A stretch of DNA of 64,000 bases from Flaccisagitta enflata (GCA_965153355.1 OZ231128.1:29140001-29204000), one strand, 5' to 3'; shown: positions 35,299 through 48,843, counted from the stretch's first letter. Numbers and translations are program-made. The notes: generated by a model from the letters alone, not told the origin.

Positions 35299-38171
35299 GG
35301 TGGGGGGGGGGGGAAATGTCATTAACTACGATGTGATATAAAACTTGACTTAGCATTTGTTTAAGATGATTCTGGGTCATAAGAAATTTCTTTCGTTTCC
35401 GTTTTTGGAAAGTGGGTCGCGATTTTGCTTGAATCTCTTCTTTCGAGGCAAGCGCGAATTTTATGATTATCTGCCAATAATCTTCTATCAGACTCTCAGA
35501 TGTGTTTCTCATTTCTTTTTTCAAAGTCGGATAATCGAAAGGGATTATCTTATTCTAAGTCGATGTCAATTATTGGTAGTTTGTTGGGATCCGAATATAC
35601 CGCTAGGTGGCGCTTCTTGACCGTTACCGTTATGCGAAATCGATATTAATAAAAGAGCATCGACCGCTCGGACCGTTTTGAATTGTTTTCGACTTTTGTA
35701 ATGATGATCGTCATTCATGGACTGGCGAGCGCAGAGCGCAGATCTCTCTCTCCAATTTTACGCATTTATTTGGATTATTTCTTCTCGACTTTCTCCAGTT
35801 GCTCAGCGGACATTTTCATATATATAAGAACGTCATAGAGACTATATAAGAACAGTGGAAATACACGGACGTTTCGCGGACGTTTATAGGCGTTTTCTGC
35901 ATCATCATCTTCAGTCTGGCAGACAGACAGACCGCTCATTATTATCGGGTTTTGGCGGATTTGACGTCTCTCTGCATATTTCTTTGGCTTCTGAGGATTC
36001 ATGCTCATTTCTACCGATGCGATATCCCCGGATCTCTACAAGAAGGTGCGTCGGTCGGTCGGGGATTTCTTTCTGGTCATTCTTTGGCGGTGGCCCAACA
36101 TCTGGTTACACCGGCCGGGAACAGACGTAATCGTCTGTGCAAGCGAACCCGAGCTTTTCTTTTCATCTGGAGTCAAACTGAGTCAAATTATGGATTCGCC
36201 GTTCTCAAATTTCGGCTGCATGAATCGTAGTTAGTGGAGAATCAAGTCAAAATCTCCAAGGAGTGATAGCGGTACGGTGTGGTTACCCTCGTTATCGGTG
36301 ACGGCACGGTGTGGTTACCCTCGTCATCTAGGAAATAAATATTCCTTCCATTTGGTCGCAGCGTGTGGACAACCCTGGCTATTTGGACAGCGAAAGGCCA
36401 TAACGTCGGCTTGCAATTCTTCTCACCCAGTTTAGGGAGTCACAGGTGCGGGAGGCCCAGGCTCCATCAGTTTAGCATGCGGACGCAGTTTGGAACCGAC
36501 GAATACCTTTTCTATCCTCCACTTTTCATTAAAGGAAAAATAACAACTCAGCGGCTCTAGTTGGAAGTCGTCAGCAAAGCCATCTCAACCTATCACTTCT
36601 TTTCTCTCAAGATGTATTGTGGATTTCGCCCTCGTGGATTTTCATCTGAATTTTGGATTTCAGTACTACTACGCCTCTAAGCAACTGGACTTGTCGGTGT
36701 ATTCATTTCTTCTTTCTCCAGTTTTATGTTTATCTCCTTCTCAATCTCATTCTGCGTTTGTAATCATGTTGCAAAAAGTTTTCCTCTCTCATCCTTAATT
36801 ACAATCAACGTAATTAATCTTACCACCTCGCGCTTACATCATCTTACATCATCTTTATTCGTTTCTCATGAAAGCAAGATATGACGGGGCATCATTTGCG
36901 TTTTATATCTTGTACGTCTATCCTCCGGGATTGGGCCTACAAGGCGCATCCAGCCCCGTCCGTTGGTGTTACCCCAACAGTATAAGTCAAGCGGCGCGGC
37001 GCATGATTTTTGTATTTCCTCCAATCCTCATTTCTCTCACACGGCGCTTGTTTTTATCTCTACTTCACGGCGACGTTACAGGTTAAATCTTTACAGTGGA
37101 TGATGACAGCTACTTGCGTATAGATATCCTAATCCGCCACCATTATACTCCATCAAATAAATCGCGACATCCTAATGTGTTGACCAAAAAAGAAAAAAAA
37201 ATCACAAAGACAGTAACAACGGCGTTTTTCACCCATCAATGGAAACCGACAGGCCATCATTTGCGTATTCTATCTTGTACGTCCATCCTTCGGGATCGGG
37301 CCTACGAGGCGCATCCAGGCCCTTCCCTCGGTTTTAAACTAGCTAGCGGCGCAGCAACAATGACAAATTGTTTCTCTTGTCACTTAATCGAGGACGCCGC
37401 CTTCTTCTCGAGGACGCCGCCTTGCTCTGGAGGACGCCGCCTTGCTCTGGAGGACGCCGCCTTGCTCTCGAGGACGCCGCCTTGCTCTCGAGGATGCCGC
37501 CTTGCTCTCGAGGATGCCGCCTTGCTCTCGAGGACGCCGCCTTGCTCTCGAGGACGCCGCCTTGCTCTCGAAGTCGCCGCTTTGCTCTCGAGCACGCCGC
37601 TTTGCTCTCGACCACTATCTAGGAAAAAGCATGGCATAATAATTTCGCCTTTTACGGCAAAATTCGAGCCTACCGAAAAGGGGCTAACGTTTTGGCCCCT
37701 AACGAAAAGGTTCAAACCAGTCTAATCAAGCTGAGGATTCAACAGTCTCTTCCAGAAGAAAAAAAAAAACTTCATTCAAATTGTTCATGAGGACAGGAAC
37801 AACTAAAGGTGGAGGAGTGCCCCGCGTTTACAACGTCATTATTACACATTAACTGTGTATCAACCTTCTCCTCCAGAGCAAATTAAAACGACGCCTTTTC
37901 TCATCTTCGAGCTGTGGAATGTCAATAAAATGGAAACGTCCAGCAGAGTCAAAAAAAGGATGAACAACATCATGTGCAGGACAGCCCCGCGACTTACACG
38001 CTTACTCATTTACACATTCATTTGTGTATCAACCCTACTCCATGCAATGCGAGACGATGATTCCAGTCATTTCCTTTCCTGTGTCAAACAGGTCCTACCG
38101 AAAAGGAGCTAACGTTGTGGCTCTTAACGAAAAGGACCAAACAACATTCACCAGTCTGTCTCTCTCTCTTT

Positions 38172-38226
<55 letters not shown>

Positions 38227-41097
38227 CTCTCTCTCTTTCTCTCTCTCTCTGGCGTAGAGAACGACTTTGAGACCCACGACGCAACTACATCGTGATACCC
38301 TCGACTGACCGACCACTGATAATGGCAGAATTCAACCCCAGCGAACGTAAGGGCGCCAAGTACGGATGCCAGGGATCTGGGCAATAAATTCTAAGCCACA
38401 TGGTTTCTTCGACGCAAGGTCTCCCTACATCTTGAAGCTGGATATCGACAAATTCATGACGTTAATTCTAATCGCAATAATTTGTAGTAGAGCGAGATAA
38501 ATTTTCACTTTGGATTTACGCAACGACGCCTTCATAGTAACGGATTTCTACATTTCTTCTTCGTCACTGGCGTCGCGCCTCTTTCTTAATCGGGTGGCCA
38601 CCCAATTCTTCTCTTCGACGGACGGTTGGTTTCTTTGAGTGTGTGGATGGATGGATGGACGGATGCGGTGGACGGAGCTGCCTTTCTCTTCTCCGACTTT
38701 TCTTTGCGACGGCGATGGCTAGGAGAGGAAACGCCATTTCAATTTTTATCAACTCCGCGTGGCGACCGACCTCGACTTCGGCGATGGACGGTTTTAGGCG
38801 AGCAAAATTTCAATAATTCCTCGGCGTCAAGTATCTCCAGTGCTCATGCGGCGTCGCGCGTTACTCAAAAAGAATTTTCTCTCGCGAAGGATTTTAGTTA
38901 TAACGTGTATCTTTTGTTGGCACAAATACTGTGACAGTGTGCTTAACTGTCTCATTTGGGACATTAGCTATCTCAGTAAAAAAAAATGTATTCATACATC
39001 AAATTTATGTCTCTATATGTGTCATACACAAAGGTGTATTTACGCATCATCTCGTTTCCAGCGCAATAACTGAGCATTTCTTGAATTATTTCATTCTCGT
39101 TTACGATCTCGCGCGTGACGTTTCGCGCGGGGACACGCGACTTGTGGGTGGGGGACGAGTTGTTGGGATCCGAATATACCGCTAGGTGGCGCTTCTTGAC
39201 CGTTACCGTTATGCGAAATCGATATTAATAAAAGAGCATCGACCGCTCGGACCGTTTTGAATTGTTTTCGACTTTTGTAATGATGATCGTCATTCATGGA
39301 CTGGCGAGCGCAGAGCGCAGATCTCTCTCTCCAATTTTACGCATTTATTTGGATTATTTCTTCTCGACTTTCTCCAGTTGCTCAGCGGACATTTTCATAT
39401 ATATAAGAACGTCATAGAGACTATATAAGAACAGTGGAAATACACGGACGTTTCGCGGACGTTTATAGGCGTTTTCTGCATCATCATCTTCAGTCTGGCA
39501 GACAGACAGACCGCTCATTATTATCGGGTTTTGGCGGATTTGACGTCTCTCTGCATATTTCTTTGGCTTCTGAGGATTCATGCTCATTTCTACCGATGCG
39601 ATATCCCCGGATCTCTACAAGAAGGTGCGTCGGTCGGTCGGGGATTTCTTTCTGGTCATTCTTTGGCGGTGGCCCAACAAGTTGATGACGATTGAACACA
39701 TATCGCACTTGTTTGACATGTTTGACATGTTTGCTCTGATGGGTAATCAGTTGATTTCTTTCTGTGGAAAACGTAGTTTTGATTGATTTATCTGCTTTTA
39801 AATGATGTTTTGTATTTTCTAAATGTTACTCACATCACGCACGGAACCGTTCGGCTCCCTTCCAATAGGGAATAAACGGCTTGTCTACATTGAAACAAAT
39901 TTAAGGAAAACCAAAATAGTGTGACGTTTGGTTAGCACTTTGGACTGATCAATTATCTATGACGACGAGCATCCAACGGCAAGATTTAGTGTGTCAACAG
40001 GGGTAAAAATTGATATTTATATATTTCATGATACAATTTGCATTAAAGTAAGAAAAAGGAGCAATAAGAGCTATCAGTAACTAAATATGTTCACAAGAAA
40101 ATATTCAAAATTCAATATTTGTTCATAACATTGCATAGAAAATGAAGAAACACAAAAATAAAGGACATAGCCGCCTTCCAAAATTGATTATGGAGGAGCC
40201 TATGTTTTTGTAAATGCAAAATTTTTTTCATTTGCATAAATTTATAATTTTCACAGCAATAAAAAGTACAAGACTGTTTACAAGCAAAATTTCACTAAAA
40301 ACTCTTACTTTTTTTTTTGCTTTTCTTTTGTGAATTGCCGATTTAAGCCTTTTAAGGTCTTTCTTCGTTCTTTTGAGGTCTGGAGATAATTTGTCTCATG
40401 AAATTATTTGTGGCATCATTATTATTCAATTTTAGTAGAAAAGATGGGGTGAAACACTGTGTGTTGCCATCAAATGCTCGCCGTCCTATTCTTTCTGAAG
40501 ACTATATCATAGTTTGTCAATTTATTTCCTAATGCAAATCACACGGAAATTCTGGGGTCAGAATCGCTGAAATTTGTAATTGGGATCGGATAAAGTTGTT
40601 TTACCGTCGAAACATAAGCGGAAGCAGGTTTTTCCTGATGACGTTCCTTTGATAAGCTCTTAAGAAAAAACAAAACATGCACACGTGATGTTAGGGTATC
40701 TACCGCTCATTCTCATTGACTTCATTTATACTTTGTCACTGTCATTCTGTGCCCCTTAGCGTCGTTTTGTGCTCCTGATCTTCCTCGATTTGAAGCACAT
40801 GGTTCCCAATGGTAGCGACTGCTCAAGACGCTCGGTCCGTTGGTCCATCGTTCCTTCCGCAACGCTATCAGAGATATCGGCTTCTTCGGGCTGAGTGAAA
40901 TCTCTAATTAACTTCCCAATGCTTAACGATGAATCGGTCAAAACGTACCTGTGAGGTGTCGACCTTGACTTTGGTGGTCGTGGTTGGAATGGTGATTCTC
41001 TCCTCGGTTTTGGTCGTCGTCTTTTTGACGGTCGACTTGTGACCGGAAGTCGTCGTCGTCGTCGTCGCCGTCGCCGCTTTTGACGAATTCTCCTGTC

Positions 41098-41141
<44 letters not shown>

Positions 41142-41696
41142 ATCATAATCACAATTCCCCATGGCTAAGATTTCATGGTATCCGTGGAGCCGCCAGCTCC
41201 CGAACAGTGAGACTGTAAACAAATTTCCTGCTCTGGGGGGTGAAAATTATTTCAGGTCACTGCACTTTTTATCTTTTATAAGAACCTAGTTTAAAAGAAC
41301 ATCAAGCCTTAAAATAGCTCAAAAATCAAGAACGTTGTGGTTATTTAGCTATCTCTTTTGAAGGCTTCAGAAAAGAAATGACGTTCTTATAAAAAACAAA
41401 AAGTGTGTCTTCTTTAAACCTGTCAGCTTATGGCTATTTTAAGATAAGCTATGGAAGGATAAAAGCAAGATCTGCACCAAGTCCATCCTTATCCAACCAC
41501 TAAAGGCAAGCCTTCCCAGAAACAAGGATTTGTAAGATAAGCATTACATTTTGAGCCCCTGACATGCCTTGCTCATTTTGGAAACCTTTGCAAGGGTAAA
41601 AGTGTTAGAAATTTTGTGTCAAGCTTTGCTCAAAATTAACATTCATGACTAAACCTGGGCGGCTTGCTCCTACCTCTTGGTCAGGCGGCGATACCT

Positions 41697-41729
<33 letters not shown>

Positions 41730-42084
41730 CAGAGAGAGAGCAACTTGACGTTTTTTGGTACATGATGATTTTGCGAAATCCAGGGACCTAAGCAATATAA
41801 TCTTTGAAAATATTCTTCATTGCACCAAATCACTAAGCAGTTGCTGGGATGGATAACCCAGTGAAGCACAAGTGTTTGCTAATTCCCCTCCTGTCTCTTA
41901 TATTTGAGACTTATAATAGCCTCCATTTGATGGAGGTTAAGGGAAAAGGAGCATGATAAGGTGTAATAACTTTACATGAACATTGAACAATTTTCTATAA
42001 CGTCTAAACCTTGTCGGTTTGCCCACCTCTTTGACCTCATTGACCTCCTTGACCTCTTTGTCCTCTTTGTCATTCTGCAATTCC

Positions 42085-42158
<74 letters not shown>

Positions 42159-42415
42159 AAACAGACAGACCGACAGACAGAAAGAGACAGAGACAGAGAG
42201 AGCGCAAAATATAATGAGTTATTGTACATAACAAATCTAAGGAATTTTATGATCCTGATACAGCAAAATTTGCCCTACATATTTAGTAACGTTTGTAGCC
42301 TCCATTCTTTAGAGGTTGTGGAGGTAAATACTGTTTCTCCAAGACTAATACCCCGTCCACTCCCTACCTGATTGACCTCTTTTTCAGCCTGCAATTTCAG
42401 GTCAGAGAAAGACAA

Positions 42416-42500
<85 letters not shown>

Positions 42501-43755
42501 AACATGAATATAGATTTTCAATTCTCCATCATGCAGCATGGATGGCAAGATCGTTTAGGTTTCATTTACAAATGAGAGTATTTTTCGTGGAAACGCTATC
42601 ATTCACAATAACTGGCCACCGCGAAGTTGGTATGGAGAGCATGAGCATAGCGGTTAGAATTTGCATGAACCCATTAACGCAATATTGTTGAAAGAAGTCG
42701 ATGATCAAGCAATCACCTGCCCAAGGCGCCCATCGCAGCCTTTCTGAGTTGAAGACTAAGGATTCTATAGACTCCATTATGTGAAGGTGGATGTAGCAGT
42801 ATACAAGGGCATGAGCAAAGCAATGAAGCAATGGCTTTTGCACACTTATGCCAAATATACTTTTAATACAGTCATTTGCTCCTACCTCTTGGTCAGTCGG
42901 CAAATCCTGCTGACATAGACAGAGAGAAAGAGAGGAAGCAGGATGAAAAGAAGTATGACATGCTGCACAATAGTATCGACTTTTTTATTCATGCACTTTT
43001 GAGTCAATTTTATCTACTTTATAACAAATATTCTCTAAAATGCAATAAATAATCATTTTCAGCAAGCAAATGTTATGAACAGCAAACACATAGCCAAATC
43101 TATTGTCACTGGAACGATTGTAATTATCCTCTGTAACATATTTCAGAGCAAAAATAGGGCAACAATGTGTAACAAAAAAGGTGATAAATTTCTCTTGAAA
43201 ATAACAAATCTGTAAAATGGGGGAAAAATTTGCATTTTCTAAAACATACGACTTTAGATATAATATATAAGAGTCGCATGTTCTTGGTTTTTGTAATTTT
43301 TGATTCCCTATGCAAATTTGTTATTTTCAGTGGACACAAGTCAGGTGACAAAATAAAAAAATTCTGATCTCTATATCTTTTACTTTCAAAAGAATGTTGA
43401 ACTTGAATAAATGCAGATAAAGACGTGCAGATTTCACTGATGGCTAGAATAAGGGACATATTTTTATTTTCTTATCAATTTTCAATGGATAATTGTAAAT
43501 TGATAATATTGAATTAATATCTAACAATAGCTAAGATATCAGAAATTATAGAAAAGTAAGAAAAATGCTTTTCTGAAAGTTGTAGGGGCAATTGAGCTTG
43601 CCAATATGCAAAATATATCTTAATCTAAGGTGTAGAAAGGCTCTCATCAAAAATTTTGGAAAGAAATCCGCAATCATGAAAAATTTTTAACTTGTGCATG
43701 AATAAGAAATTCAGCCTTAAATTATTCTGTGTCGTATAAACAAATTAGGAAACAC

Positions 43756-43818
<63 letters not shown>

Positions 43819-43849
43819 CAGACAGAAAGAAAGAAAGAAAAAAAGACAC

Positions 43850-43898
<49 letters not shown>

Positions 43899-44040
43899 AT
43901 GAAAGACTGAAAGGAAAAAGAAAAAAAGAAAGAGAAAGACAGAAACAAAATGAAAGACCCAAAGAAAGAAAGAAAGAAAGGAAGAAAGAAAGAAAAAAAA
44001 AACAAAGAAAAAATGAAGAAAGAAAAAAAACAAAAACTCA

Positions 44041-44088
<48 letters not shown>

Positions 44089-44219
44089 AGGAAAGAAAGA
44101 AAAAAAAAACAAAAAACAAACAAACAAACAAACAAACAAACAAACAAACAAATGAATGAATGAATGAATGAATGAATGAATGAATGAATGAAAGAAAAGA
44201 AAGAATGAAGAAAGAAATT

Positions 44220-44294
<75 letters not shown>

Positions 44295-44439
44295 GAAGAA
44301 AGCTGACGCGAGTAAGAACGTGATCATTATAAATCTCAATAAGATAAACAATACTAATCATTTGATCGTAAACCAATCAAACAAACAAACAACGAACCTT
44401 GTTCTCGTCATTAGCGACGGCTGGATGTTCGACGTCCAT
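32371..44439 (-). CDS. Gene 1': inverted copy of gene 1, exons 1-8 only
   Basis: Exons in transcript order: 44398-44439, 42886-42909, 42368-42388, 42027-42074, 41674-41694, 40949-41092, 35020-35233, 32371-32606. Lengths equal those of gene 1 except exon 6, which is two codons longer in its Thr/Ala run. Exons 7 and 8 differ from gene 1 at nine positions and all nine are synonymous; exons 1, 3, 4 and 5 are identical, and the only change in exon 2 is synonymous. All splice sites are intact. Counterparts of exons 9 and 10 are absent because the inverted repeat ends at the exon 8 donor. Translation past exon 8 would reach a stop soon, or splicing could continue into the gene C exon at 30632 on the same strand, also phase 0. 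Protein function is as unknown as for gene 1. Confidence 0.75.
32933..33336. mobile_element. 404-bp palindromic MITE, right arm only
   Basis: The ends CAGTCTATGGACAAAACGAG (32933) and CTCGTTTTGTCCATAGACTG (to 33336) are perfect inverted repeats flanked by TAGA on both sides (32929-32932, 33337-33340). The left arm has the empty site CGTCTAGACGGG at 18890-18902. The interior is also largely self-complementary (GAACAATTACTAC units). Confidence 0.85.
33841..34730 (+). mobile_element. Family A element, right arm only, with empty site in left arm
   Basis: The start GGGCAGCGGACCGAAAGGGA follows TTTTTT and pairs with the segment near 34610-34652. The core is a minisatellite near CAGGCCTCAAATCTGGCCTC (34080-34510). 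The tail has CGGGTATCGCTGACCA, hairpin GCCC-TC-GGGC and GACCTG, then TTTCTATC. The left arm (18390-18410) has only a run of T at this point, so insertion occurred inside a T tract without other duplication. Confidence 0.85.
35020..35233 (-). other. Exon 7 of gene 1' (comparison exon)
   Basis: Aligned with 17260-17473 it shows five differences, all at third positions (Thr, Glu, Phe, Thr and Leu codons). This is the clearest single place to measure constraint on the inverted copy. Confidence 0.85.
35582..36100 (+). repeat. 5' LTR
   Basis: 519 bp, TGTTGGG to CCCAACA. No difference from 39161-39679 was found by eye. Confidence 0.85.
37383..37615 (+). repeat. 20-bp minisatellite inside the LTR element
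   Basis: About twelve units of GAGGACGCCGCCTTGCTCTC. It reads as a 20-residue periodic protein on both strands, but there is no supporting start or splice signal. Confidence 0.9.
39161..39679 (+). repeat. 3' LTR
   Basis: 519 bp, identical to the 5' LTR as far as can be seen, followed by AGTT. Confidence 0.85.
42954..43737. mobile_element. About 0.78-kb insertion in intron 1 of gene 1', right arm only
   Basis: The left arm joins its flanks directly at 12698-12722. The ends carry imperfect inverted repeats sharing TATTCATGCAC about 45 bp in, and TATGACA/TGTCGTATA at the tips. An inner pair (TGAAAATAACAAATC, GATTTGTTATTTTCA-like) lies at 43196-43335. Class uncertain, MITE-like. Confidence 0.55.
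43757..44310. repeat. (AAAG)n with (CAAA)n and (AATG)n
   Basis: Right-arm equivalent of 12284-12600. On the gene 1' sense strand it is (CTTT)n. (CAAA)n at 44110-44152 and (AATG)n at 44152-44190 are inside. Confidence 0.9.
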
Positions 44440-45404
44440 GTTTATTTTAGGAATTTGGTTTTCCCCGTGAAACCGAGGACAGGATGAGAGAGATGAGGAT
44501 TCTCAAAATGTGTATATAGCCGTAGATCAACGCAAATATTTCCTGTTGGTTTTGTTGTTTTCAACGAATTTGAAGTTCAAACGATAACTTGTCCTCTCTC
44601 TCTTATCAACAAAAAGTTTTTGTGTTGGTGAGCTTCGCGAAATTTTTCAAGTGGCGTCGATTGAGAACGTTTGATGACGCTTTCCTGTTTTTACGGTTTG
44701 AAATTGAAATTGATCAAATCGAACTTTGGACGCTAAAGGAATGATCTTCGTTTGATTGGAGGTAGAATTAAATCGAATCCTTCAGATTTATTTCGATGAT
44801 ATCAGTAGCTAAAAAGGAGAAGAGAAATGGAGGGAATTAAAGAATGGATTTGACAAGCTGAATCAGAGAAATTCCGAGAACAAATTTCAAAAATTCGAAG
44901 ATAGCAATTTCATGAATTCGCAAATTTCGAATCGCAATGAGACAATTTTGAGTTGAAGAGTTGAAATTTTCAATACAAGTTCGAATACGTGGCTGCTCAA
45001 GGCGCGAATCGGGGCAGAGGCAGGTTCGAAGAAGGCATCTCCGATTTTTTAGCAAATCAATTACGCGACTCTAAGAGGTCTGTCTGTCCGTGACTGATTA
45101 AAATACGGCCATTGTAGTCATTTTAGGTCACCTAATTCAATGTTAAGGTCAATGAGTCCCTTTAGAGTCGATGATTTCTTTTTGATTCACTAAACTTTGT
45201 ATTTATTGTAGGGATGTGGAAGCGGTTGATCGCCTAACAAGGTGTTCGCACAACTAGAAATGATTGGGAAAGGAAAGTCATCGTTGGCTTTCAACGCACT
45301 TTAGTTTCAACTTTCTAGTGACGCAGCTGAGGACAAAAAGGCGGGATTTACGGGATCTACATTATGTCTGTGGCATTTGTAGTTTTGGGAGAGGAGAAGA
45401 GGAG

Positions 45405-45690
45405 GAGCTGAAGGAGAAAAGGAGGAGCTGAAGAAGAAGAAGTAGTAGAAGAAGAAGTAGTAGTAGAAGAAGAAGAAGAAGAAGACGAAGAAGAAGAAGA
45501 AGAAGAAGAAGAAGAAGAAAAAGAGAGAGAAGAAGCAGGAGAAAAAGAAGGAAAGAAATGAAGAAGAAGAAGAAGAAGAAGAAGAAGAGGAATACGAACA
45601 AGAAGAAGAAGAAGACGAATACGAAGAAGAAGAAGAAGAAGAAGAAGAAGAAGAAGAAGAAGAAGAAGAAGAAGAAGAAGAAGAAGATGA
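45405..45690. repeat. (GAA)n, right-arm partner of 10632-11140
   Basis: Interrupted GAA repeats, about 200 bp shorter than the left-arm tract. Confidence 0.9.
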
Positions 45691-46718
45691 AAAACAAAAT
45701 GAAAACAAAAAAACCAACAACAACGGTTCAGGTCAGAAGAAGAACGCAAGTCTAGGTAATGATTAAAAACGTGATTTGAATCATTGATATTAATTTTTTG
45801 TAAAATAAATAAATAATTCGATTTCAAATCGAAGTTATTCTGTTGATAGGTAAAAAGAAGGCAGTCGGAATGAAATAAGACGATTTCAACATTCATGCAG
45901 GAATGCAACCAAATTATCGAAAAGGATTTTTTCGGGGCCAGTTTGAGTTATTGTTTTCATTTTTAAGTATTGCAGGGAAATAATAATCAAATTAAGGAAA
46001 TGTTGATTCTCAGTCTCGCGCAATGTTTTTTTTGTTTGAAAACAAAGAGAGAAGGCAACAATCGCCAGATGGGTAACGCCAATAAAAGAAATACATTTTT
46101 CTTCAAAAACGAAACAGTATTTAAGAATCAGTAATGAAGCAGTGCTTTAATGATAAAAATAAATATCACGAGTGAATGATGAAAGACGGGATGAGGGAGG
46201 TAGAATAGGCATATCACAGCCGATAGTTAAAGGTTAGTTGCACGACTAGTTACCAATATGCGCAATGTTAATGTGCAGCTGTGCTCCAAAGCCTCCATCT
46301 TTTGTATACGTGTTCAGGCAATCAGCTTTCAGAGCTTACCATACCATTGGTTTGATGAATTTCGTGGGAGTGAACTGGGTTTGGACAATAAATTAATTGA
46401 GCGACACAAGAATTGGGCGAGGTAAGTTTCATTCCTCTTTCCCAGTTAAAACTTTGTTTTCATTTCGAATTTTCGATGATTTTTCCTAATCCTCTTCTTC
46501 AGACTATATACACTTTTAAAAGTTTTGTTGGGAGAACAGAAAGAGAGAGAGCGCTTTCAAATCCCTTCACTTCTTCGTCTTCTTCTCCTTCTCCTTCTTC
46601 TCCTTCTTCTTCTTCTTCTTCTTCTTCTTCTTCTTCTTCTTCTGCCTTTCGCTTATTCAATTTCGAAAAAAGAAGCAGCGTTGGAGGGAAGGTAAGGTTG
46701 CATCGAGAAAGGTGAGGT

Positions 46719-46768
<50 letters not shown>

Positions 46769-46781
46769 AGTGCTATTACGT

Positions 46782-46863
<82 letters not shown>

Positions 46864-46868
<5 letters not shown>

Positions 46869-47220
46869 CTGTCGAAGAAGCATCAAGGTCTTGTTGTTCA
46901 ACCCGTTCCACCCATTCGCTTCCATCCTCAAATTGTCCGTAATCCTTATCTTTCCATCTTTTCCACATTCCAAAGGCAAAACTGTGAAAGGGAACGAGTC
47001 TTTGAGTTCTAATATCGAGGGACAACGTTGGACGTTAGCATTGCAATAACGAGTAAGGAAATTGATTCAGGTGAACATTCAGTTGGGCCACGCTAAACGC
47101 CCCTCGTCACTACCGCATGTCAGCAATATAGGTCTTAAAAGGATTTTTGAATTTACTGCAAGTCCTAATGTTGAAATGCATTCTAATTCTAGTGAAGCTT
47201 TACGGTACCCAGTGAAACAT
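46864..47220 (-). CDS. Gene E': inverted copy of gene E, 44 aa
   Basis: The exon with the ATG is 47204-47222 (ATG at 47220) and the terminal exon is 46864-46981 (stop TAA). Acceptors CTCACACAG and CCCTTTCACAG and the donor ACC|GTAAAG are kept. The product differs from gene E at one residue (QQDLDASS against QQDLDDSS). The intron is short here because the 756-bp MITE is absent. Family not recognised. Having the same two exons intact in both arms is the main reason to believe this small frame. Confidence 0.5.
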
Positions 47221-47691
47221 ATCTGTGTGAGAAAACGTAAGGGAAACGCTTTTATTTAAGTAATTAACGATTTTTGCAGAGGTCTCAAATGAATCGAAAC
47301 GACTCTGCAATCTTAAAGTATTTTTAATAGCTAAATCTTTTTAATTGATATTACGGGCGAGAGTCGTGTTTTACGGCCCGAGCACTAATCACTTTGTAAT
47401 GCATAATACAATCAACCGGGTCACAAACTGGAAACCTGTTTGTCGCATCTGTAATCCATTTATCATCGGAACAAATAGGGCTACTGTCAGATTTAACATT
47501 CATCTCATCTTGGAATTTGATATTGTCACAATTTTGTAATACCTAGACTTTCCAGTTTCTGACTTCAACTCCATTTCCCATGTGAGGTCAAATCATTGCG
47601 ATATTAGCGATAGGAGCTTATTTGATCATTCAGTTATCGTAGACATTAATGTAGATATATGATGGATGATATTCTAATTCTATTTCATTAT

Positions 47692-48115
47692 AATTCGCAT
47701 GCTATGCGACTCTATAATCCGCTATATCTGTCAGTGAGTCGGTCCGTCAGGCCGTCGGTCATTGACAGATTCTCATGTGGAAATGTTCAAAAAAGTTGAA
47801 AAACGTCCAATTCGAAAAGAAATGGTAGGTGTGTTCGATAGGGCTGAAGGGGGGTGTAAAAGGCTTGAAATGGCCTTGTTTGTTAGTTGCTGGCATGGCT
47901 TAAGCGACTCTACAAGTGGTTGAGCGTGTGTCCCTACGTAGGAAGGAAGGTTGGTAACGCGAAATTTTGAATGATGCGAAAGTTACTGAGAAAGTGATTT
48001 TTTAGCCTTACTGCCCCTGTCTGGCCAGATTACAGCCCTCGCCCTTTCCTATTCTGCCCCTGCCCACCTGCCTGCGGCTCTTTATTGGTCGTGTATCGGC
48101 GTATATCCGGCCTTG
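47692..48115 (+). mobile_element. Family B element, longer variant, right arm
   Basis: Partner of 7121-7545: start AATTCGCATGCTATGCGACT, end TATATCCGGCCTTGTTT. Confidence 0.65.
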
Positions 48116-48843
48116 TTTCCTCACGTCGCGTCGACCTTATGGTTCCTTATGGTTATGCTATGAACAGGATTAAGGTACGTAAAGCTAAATTGCTTATATC
48201 ATCTTCTTATGAACGAAACAATCGCATCTTGAACAGGCTACTTTTTCTAGCTGTAGAGTGGAAAAAACGTCTTTCAATAGGTTTTGACCTCAAGCTGTGT
48301 CAAGGATTCGAAGAATGAGGTAAGACACGCATCAGGTGCCGACAAGAACTACCGATATTCGCTCCGTTTTGAAGCGTCACGCAAGGCAGACAGATGATGA
48401 CGACGACGACGATGGTGACGACGACGATGACCACGGAGACGAAGATGTCGATTGCGAGAATGAATTGAGTGATTCAACAATGCAATGACCATCGACTATT
48501 GCGAGATCGCCTGATAATGATAATGGATGATGATGATGATGATAAAGTCGATGATAATGATAAAGATGATGATGATGATGACGATGATGATGATGACGAT
48601 GAAAAATGTTACTCAGAAGAATGAGATATCTACCAAATAAGAGATCTCATCATAATGAAAAGATTTGTTAGTATAGATTTTGTTTCGTTTGAAAAATATA
48701 AAATGTTGAGTGTCTGGTGACGAGACGCGTGACGGCCACATTTCGTCAGATTTTGTTTCGTTTGAGAAAAATATAAAATGTTGAGTGTCTGGTCACGAGA
48801 CTCGTCATGGCCAGATTTCATCAGACATCATTTCGTTTGAAAT

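Larger units (their letters stand above)
35582..39679 (+). mobile_element. Non-autonomous LTR retrotransposon, 4.1 kb
   Basis: Two 519-bp LTRs (35582-36100 and 39161-39679) begin TGTTGGG and end CCCAACA. They appear identical by eye, and flanking AGTT on both sides is a 4-bp target duplication. A TGG-beginning candidate primer-binding site (TGGTTACACCGGCCGGGAAC) starts two bases after the 5' LTR, and G-rich sequence (GTGGGTGGGGGACGAGT) precedes the 3' LTR. The LTR has two TATATAAG boxes near 35822 and 35844 and an AATAAA at 35648. The 3.06-kb interior has no gag or pol frame, only short repeats and a minisatellite, so it depended on another element. The left arm lacks it. Confidence 0.85.

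Noticed and set aside
37096-37725. 209-codon frame with periodic EDAALLSRTPPCS
   Set aside because: A 20-bp minisatellite within the LTR element; open on both strands, no start or splice support.
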